Assembly (NCBI GenBank): GCA_034004165.1
Contig: JAVEXI010000036.1
Coordinates: 1-17,084 of the forward strand
DNA from: Gudongella sp034004165
Lineage (GTDB): Bacteria > Bacillota > Clostridia > Tissierellales > Tissierellaceae
Direction of reading: 5' to 3'
Length of the DNA stretch: 17,084 bases
Each line of letters starts with the position of its first letter. Positions within the stretch are counted from its first letter, which is position 1. Of this stretch, positions 14,950-17,084 are shown in pieces. The translations under genes and the position numbers were made by a program. The notes beneath the pieces were generated by a model. The model had not been told where the DNA came from. It did not search any database and worked only from the letters and a program-made list of their open reading frames with translations.

Positions 14950-15512
14950 CAATCTTCCCTCCTTAGGTATGCCCTTAGATTTTTTAGTGCCTGTGCTCTG
15001 GTGTTTACTACTGTTCTATAGGCGATTCCGTACATTTCTGCTGTCTGCGAAAGGGAATAACCATTGAAATATAGATCAGTTATTATGTGCTTTTGCATTG
15101 TAGGAAGCTCTGATATAGCTTGCTTAAGCTCGTCGTAGCTTTCTGAATCTAATATGTCTTCTAAAATGTCCTCTTCTGACTGCAGGGTGTTTATAAATTC
15201 ATCGTCGTCTTCACCGTAGGTTACATTTAGCGACGCTACTACTGGATCTCTTTTTCTACCGAGATAAAGATACTTTATTCTCGATTTCAGATATCCAAGC
15301 ACGGGAACTTTTCTCTCGGGGTCAAATTCTCTTACTGCACAGATTATTTCCAGCCGTCCATCCTGTAGAAGGTCGTCTCTGTCTTCTAATCTCCATCCTC
15401 CTTTTGCTATGTTTGATGAAATTAGAGGATACATTCTGTCGATTAACTCTCTCATCGACTCAGTATCTCCTTGCTTTGCTTCGTCAGCTATTGTGTCAAT
15501 TTTTCTATCCAT
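14949..15512 (-). CDS. Sigma-70-family RNA polymerase sigma factor (region 2 and 4 only)
   Basis: This 187-residue factor is predicted to direct RNA polymerase to a special set of promoters. Region 2 (about 20-95) contains RDDLLQDGRLEIICAVREFD, the core-binding and -10 helix, and KVPVLGYLKSRIKYLY. After an acidic linker (YGEDDDEFINTLQSEEDILE), region 4 (about 135-183) has LPTMQKHIITDLYFNGYSLS and a helix-turn-helix, TAEMYGIAYRTVVNTRAQAL, for -35 recognition. The size and two-domain plan recall SigH/ComX-like and phage-type factors more than a typical ECF factor with a linked anti-sigma gene, and no anti-sigma gene is seen. It is translated together with the amidase through a TGATG overlap. 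AGGGGAG precedes the ATG within a leader that can fold (15513-15541). Its targets are unknown. Confidence 0.82.
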   Translation of the reverse strand: MDRKIDTIADEAKQGDTESMRELIDRMYPLISSNIAKGGWRLEDRDDLLQDGRLEIICAVREFDPERKVPVLGYLKSRIKYLYLGRKRDPVVASLNVTYGEDDDEFINTLQSEEDILEDILDSESYDELKQAISELPTMQKHIITDLYFNGYSLSQTAEMYGIAYRTVVNTRAQALKNLRAYLRRED

Positions 15513-15541
15513 TTTCTCCCCTCTAAGGGAGGCGCCTTCCC
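15513..15541 (-). promoter_or_regulatory. Folding 5' leader around the sigma-factor ribosome binding site
   Basis: Read on the minus strand, the leader holds GGGAAGGCGCCTCCC and then TTAGAGGGGAG before AAAATG. CTCCC can pair with the GGGAG of the ribosome binding site (five pairs, six-base loop), hiding it. The same TCCC can instead pair with the upstream GGGA. These two folds exclude each other, so translation might be switchable. The pairing is visible; the control is inference. Confidence 0.45.
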
Positions 15542-15544
15542 AAT

Positions 15545-15563
15545 TATTACCGGTAATATTATA
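15545..15563 (-). promoter_or_regulatory. Probable sigma-gene promoter with a 14-bp palindrome
   Basis: A perfect TATAAT (minus strand, 15558-15563) could be the -10 box, but the -35 region 17 bases upstream (TTATTC) is poor. This suggests an activator or a non-housekeeping sigma factor. A perfect palindrome, TATTACCGGTAATA (15545-15558), overlaps the last base of the -10 box and covers the likely start point near 15551. It is well placed as an operator. The protein that would bind it is unknown. Confidence 0.5.
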
Positions 15564-15586
15564 TTAGTTGAATTTTTTGGAATAAC

Positions 15587-15613
15587 AAAAGACCCAGCAA
15601 GGTCTGCTGGGTC
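15587..15613 (-). terminator. Intrinsic terminator of the ComK-like gene
   Basis: A perfect nine-pair stem, GACCCAGCA (15591-15599) with TGCTGGGTC (15605-15613), encloses a five-base loop and is followed on the minus strand by TTTTG. It begins seven bases after the stop of the ComK-like gene and separates that gene from the sigma-factor operon. Confidence 0.85.
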
Positions 15614-15619
15614 GTCGAT

Positions 15620-16198
15620 TTACTTCAAGGTTTTAAGTATCGTAAAGATATCATCAACCTTCATGCACAGTCTGGCTATGTCTGATTTCATAGCCGGTGC
15701 ATCTGTCGTGTAGTAGTATTCCAGGGCTTCTCGCACGCTGGTGACTGCTACATTTGTTTTGAGGTCTTTTACAAGCTCTCCTTTTGAGATGGTTTTTCTC
15801 GCTGTTTCTGCGGTGCAGAGACAGGGTATTTCTGCGTTGTTTTTGAGCCGAATAACTGCTCGTCCTTCTCTTTCAAGCACCTGAGATATTCCATTTAATC
15901 TGAAATATCCCATTGCTCCGTCGTCTTTCCCAATGGGTTCACGCACCTTTAGCTGGATATAAATTCTATCCAGTGATAGTACGATTGGGATTCCTGTCCT
16001 TATGGACAGTTTCTTTCCGTAATAGCTGTTTGCTGCTTTTTGGTCTACGTGATTGTGCTCACATAGCTTTTTTACTGCTGTTTTGATGGTCTTTTTTACA
16101 ACTGTCTGGTCTTCATCGTCGATTACTAGTGTGCAATTGCCATGTTCGACGTTGTAGATCGGCAGAATGGCCAGATGATTTTTTTCTATCCATTCCAT
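15620..16198 (-). CDS. ComK-like competence transcription factor homologue
   Basis: This 192-residue protein has the same length as Bacillus subtilis ComK. By eye it aligns over the core: LAILPIYN near residue 9, SYYGKKLSIRTGIPIVLSLD (about 60-79), an IYIQLKVREP strand where ComK has IFLFPT, GYFRLNGISQVL, and AVIRLKNNAEIPCLCTAETA where ComK has its EVTFSNGKTMELPISYNS-type strand and helix. Identity is low, so the family call is tentative. ComK is a DNA-binding activator of DNA-uptake genes and of its own promoter. The C-terminal tail (about 145-192) is helical and not recognised. The ATG at 16198 is chosen because GGGAGG lies eight bases upstream and the promoter (16236-16264) lies before it; the longer frame to 16282 would start upstream of that promoter. 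It is monocistronic, with its own terminator. Confidence 0.55.
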   Translation of the reverse strand: MEWIEKNHLAILPIYNVEHGNCTLVIDDEDQTVVKKTIKTAVKKLCEHNHVDQKAANSYYGKKLSIRTGIPIVLSLDRIYIQLKVREPIGKDDGAMGYFRLNGISQVLEREGRAVIRLKNNAEIPCLCTAETARKTISKGELVKDLKTNVAVTSVREALEYYYTTDAPAMKSDIARLCMKVDDIFTILKTLK

Positions 16199-16235
16199 AT
16201 GTCTTTCCTCCCGGTGTAGTTTTTGGTACTTAAAT

Positions 16236-16264
16236 AATATATCAGAACTCGTGTTCGATGTAAA
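16236..16264 (-). promoter_or_regulatory. Promoter of the ComK-like gene
   Basis: TTTACA (16259-16264) and TATATT (16236-16241) on the minus strand are 17 bases apart, and TGA precedes the -10 hexamer, forming an extended -10. Transcription should start near 16229, about 30 bases before the ATG at 16198. No ComK-box (AAAA-N5-TTTT) pair is evident in the spacer. Confidence 0.7.
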
Positions 16265-16273
16265 GGAGAGGGG

Positions 16274-16369
16274 AATTGACAATTGACAATTGACAATTGA
16301 TACCCCTAGGGCACTTACGCAATTAAAAGATTAAAAGAGCAGATCCTTCGACTACGCTCAGGATGACAG
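16274..16369. repeat. Composite intergenic repeat, copy 2
   Basis: This region holds 3.9 near-perfect tandem copies of AATTGAC (16274-16300), a short unrelated stretch with the palindrome CCCTAGGG, the module CAATTAAAAGATTAAAA (16320-16336), and the imperfect hairpin unit ATCCTTCGACTACGCTCAGGATGACAG split over 16343-16369. Content, order and orientation match 10310-10473. With the segment at 16381-16449 it fills the 306-base gap between dsdA and the ComK-like gene; no coding sequence is seen there. Confidence 0.8.
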
Positions 16370-16380
16370 AAAAGGCAGTG

Positions 16381-16449
16381 AATAGGTAATAGTGAATAGT
16401 GAAAAGATAGTGAATGTAGGGGCTAGCTTTGCTGGCCTGTAGGGGCTAG
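16381..16449. repeat. TAGTGAA and TGTAGGGGCTAG direct repeats with a small hairpin
   Basis: Several copies of TAGTGAA-like units (16388-16414) are followed by two exact copies of TGTAGGGGCTAG at 16415-16426 and 16438-16449. Between them GGCTAGC-TTT-GCTGGCC forms a seven-pair hairpin with one G-T pair. It looks like another mobile or expanding intergenic repeat type; no function is evident. Confidence 0.6.
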
Positions 16450-16457
16450 TGATTAAC

Positions 16458-16494
16458 AAAAAAACTGTCATCCTGGGTGTTGCTCAGGTGACAG
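16458..16494 (-). terminator. Intrinsic terminator of dsdA, built from repeat sequence
   Basis: On the minus strand, CTGTCACCTG (16485-16494) pairs with CAGGATGACAG (16465-16475) with one bulged base, and a run of seven T follows (16458-16464). It begins ten bases after the dsdA stop. The CAGGATGACAG arm is identical to the end of the hairpin unit in both composite repeats, but inverted. Confidence 0.88.
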
Positions 16495-16504
16495 CGCTAT
16501 TATT

Positions 16505-17084
16505 TTATCGATTTAGAAATTTTTGGCGCTCTTCTTGGGGAACGAGGTTTCCACCTGTTGCCCATATAAGCTGTACTGGTTCTAGGTCTTTATATATATC
16601 TTTGGTAAATATTGGACCATTGAAGCCTGCTGTGGCTGAGGGCTCTATAAATATTTCTTCGATGCTGTATAGCCCTTTGAGGTAGTCGTGAAGTCTGTCG
16701 TCTTCTATTGTGAATGCTCCGCTTAGTAGATGTGCCATTATTTTCCCTACAAATGATGACGGTCGCCCAACTGCCAATCCATCTGCTTCTGTCTTGTTGT
16801 CAAGACCGATGTCTTCTACTGCGATCTCATCGTGTTTACCTGTTGCAAGGCCAAGGAGCATTGCTGGTGAGTGTGTTGGCTCTGCGAAGTAACAATGTAC
16901 CAGGTCTCCATACATTAGCTTTAGTCCGTAGGCAACTCCTCCTGGTCCTCCACCGTCGCCGCAGGGCAGATATACGACCAACGGATGTTTTTCGTCTATG
17001 GTTACTCCCATTTTATCAAGTTGTGTTTTGAGCCTCATTCCACCGACTGCATAACCCATAAAGAGGTCCTTTGAGTTTTCGTCG
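16505..17084 (-). CDS. dsdA: D-serine ammonia-lyase, C-terminal part (gene continues beyond window)
   Basis: The C-terminal 192 or so residues of D-serine dehydratase are present. This is a fold-type II pyridoxal-phosphate enzyme that converts D-serine to pyruvate and ammonia in the cytoplasm. GYAVGGMRLKTQ, LPCGDGGGPGGVAYGLKL (the glycine-rich loop that holds the cofactor phosphate), CYFAEPTHSPAMLLGLATG, DGLAVGRPSSFVG, EPSATAGFNGP and IWATGGNLVPQEE all match DsdA strongly. The frame is open upstream (DENSKDLF precedes the first in-window Met) to the window edge. The usual protein is about 440 residues, so a little over half is missing on the right. It is followed directly by a strong terminator, so it is not cotranscribed with the ComK-like gene. 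Confidence 0.95.
   Translation of the reverse strand, partial: DENSKDLFMGYAVGGMRLKTQLDKMGVTIDEKHPLVVYLPCGDGGGPGGVAYGLKLMYGDLVHCYFAEPTHSPAMLLGLATGKHDEIAVEDIGLDNKTEADGLAVGRPSSFVGKIMAHLLSGAFTIEDDRLHDYLKGLYSIEEIFIEPSATAGFNGPIFTKDIYKDLEPVQLIWATGGNLVPQEERQKFLNR

Noticed and set aside
14482..15512. A resident prophage
   Set aside because: The amidase is endolysin-like, but no holin, portal, terminase, capsid, tail or integrase gene is nearby.
16199..16282. Longer N-terminus for the ComK-like protein
   Set aside because: It would begin upstream of a good promoter and has no ribosome binding site, whereas the ATG at 16198 has GGGAGG and gives the family's usual length.
16274..16300. Tandem AATTGAC units as a CRISPR array
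   Set aside because: Units are seven bases long and contiguous with no spacers, and no cas gene is present.

Overview
The window looks like chromosomal DNA of a low-GC, anaerobic Clostridia-type Firmicute. This is inferred from strong GGAGG ribosome binding sites on nearly every gene, A+T-rich codons, sigma-A-like promoters with extended -10 boxes, and the gene set (D-serine ammonia-lyase, HD-GYP/GGDEF signalling, a ComK-like factor, a CwlA-like amidase). No rRNA or tRNA is present, so genus cannot be read from the sequence. Every supported gene lies on the minus strand, so transcription runs from high to low coordinates.

Right end (16505-17084): the 3' part of dsdA, closed by an intrinsic terminator. 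A repeat-rich spacer of about 300 bases follows (16199-16504). Next is a compact regulatory block: a 192-residue ComK-like protein with its own promoter and terminator (15620-16198), then a sigma-70-family factor overlapping a CwlA-like N-acetylmuramoyl-L-alanine amidase by one base (14482-15512), ended by a long hairpin terminator.

Middle (10484-14306): a three-gene operon in which every junction is an ATGA overlap. It encodes a PAS-PAS-PAS-GGDEF-HD-GYP protein that can in principle both make and degrade c-di-GMP, a protein related to the RIC/ScdA/YtfE di-iron family that has lost nearly all expected iron ligands, and glycerate kinase. The operon is followed by a second copy of the composite intergenic repeat.

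Left (1-10297): a surface-polysaccharide operon read from a clear promoter (TTCACA, 17 bases, TGTTATAAT). Gene order is: winged-helix/Rossmann regulator, initiating sugar-phosphate transferase, SDR epimerase, GT4 glycosyltransferase, ATP-grasp ligase, GNAT-fold protein, DUF2334-type polysaccharide deacetylase, second GT4, GT2, Wzy-like polymerase, and a nucleotidyltransferase-like/kinase gene. Together these would start a lipid-linked glycan, extend it, decorate it and polymerise it. No flippase or chain-length regulator is visible in the window. The last gene is cut inside its Walker A motif by what looks like the end of an IS21-family insertion sequence that runs off the left edge.

The most unusual features are the translationally coupled c-di-GMP enzyme / ligand-less RIC-like protein / glycerate kinase operon, the ComK-like, sigma factor and murein amidase block, the IS insertion at the kinase P-loop, and a multi-part intergenic repeat present twice, part of which seems to have become the dsdA terminator.
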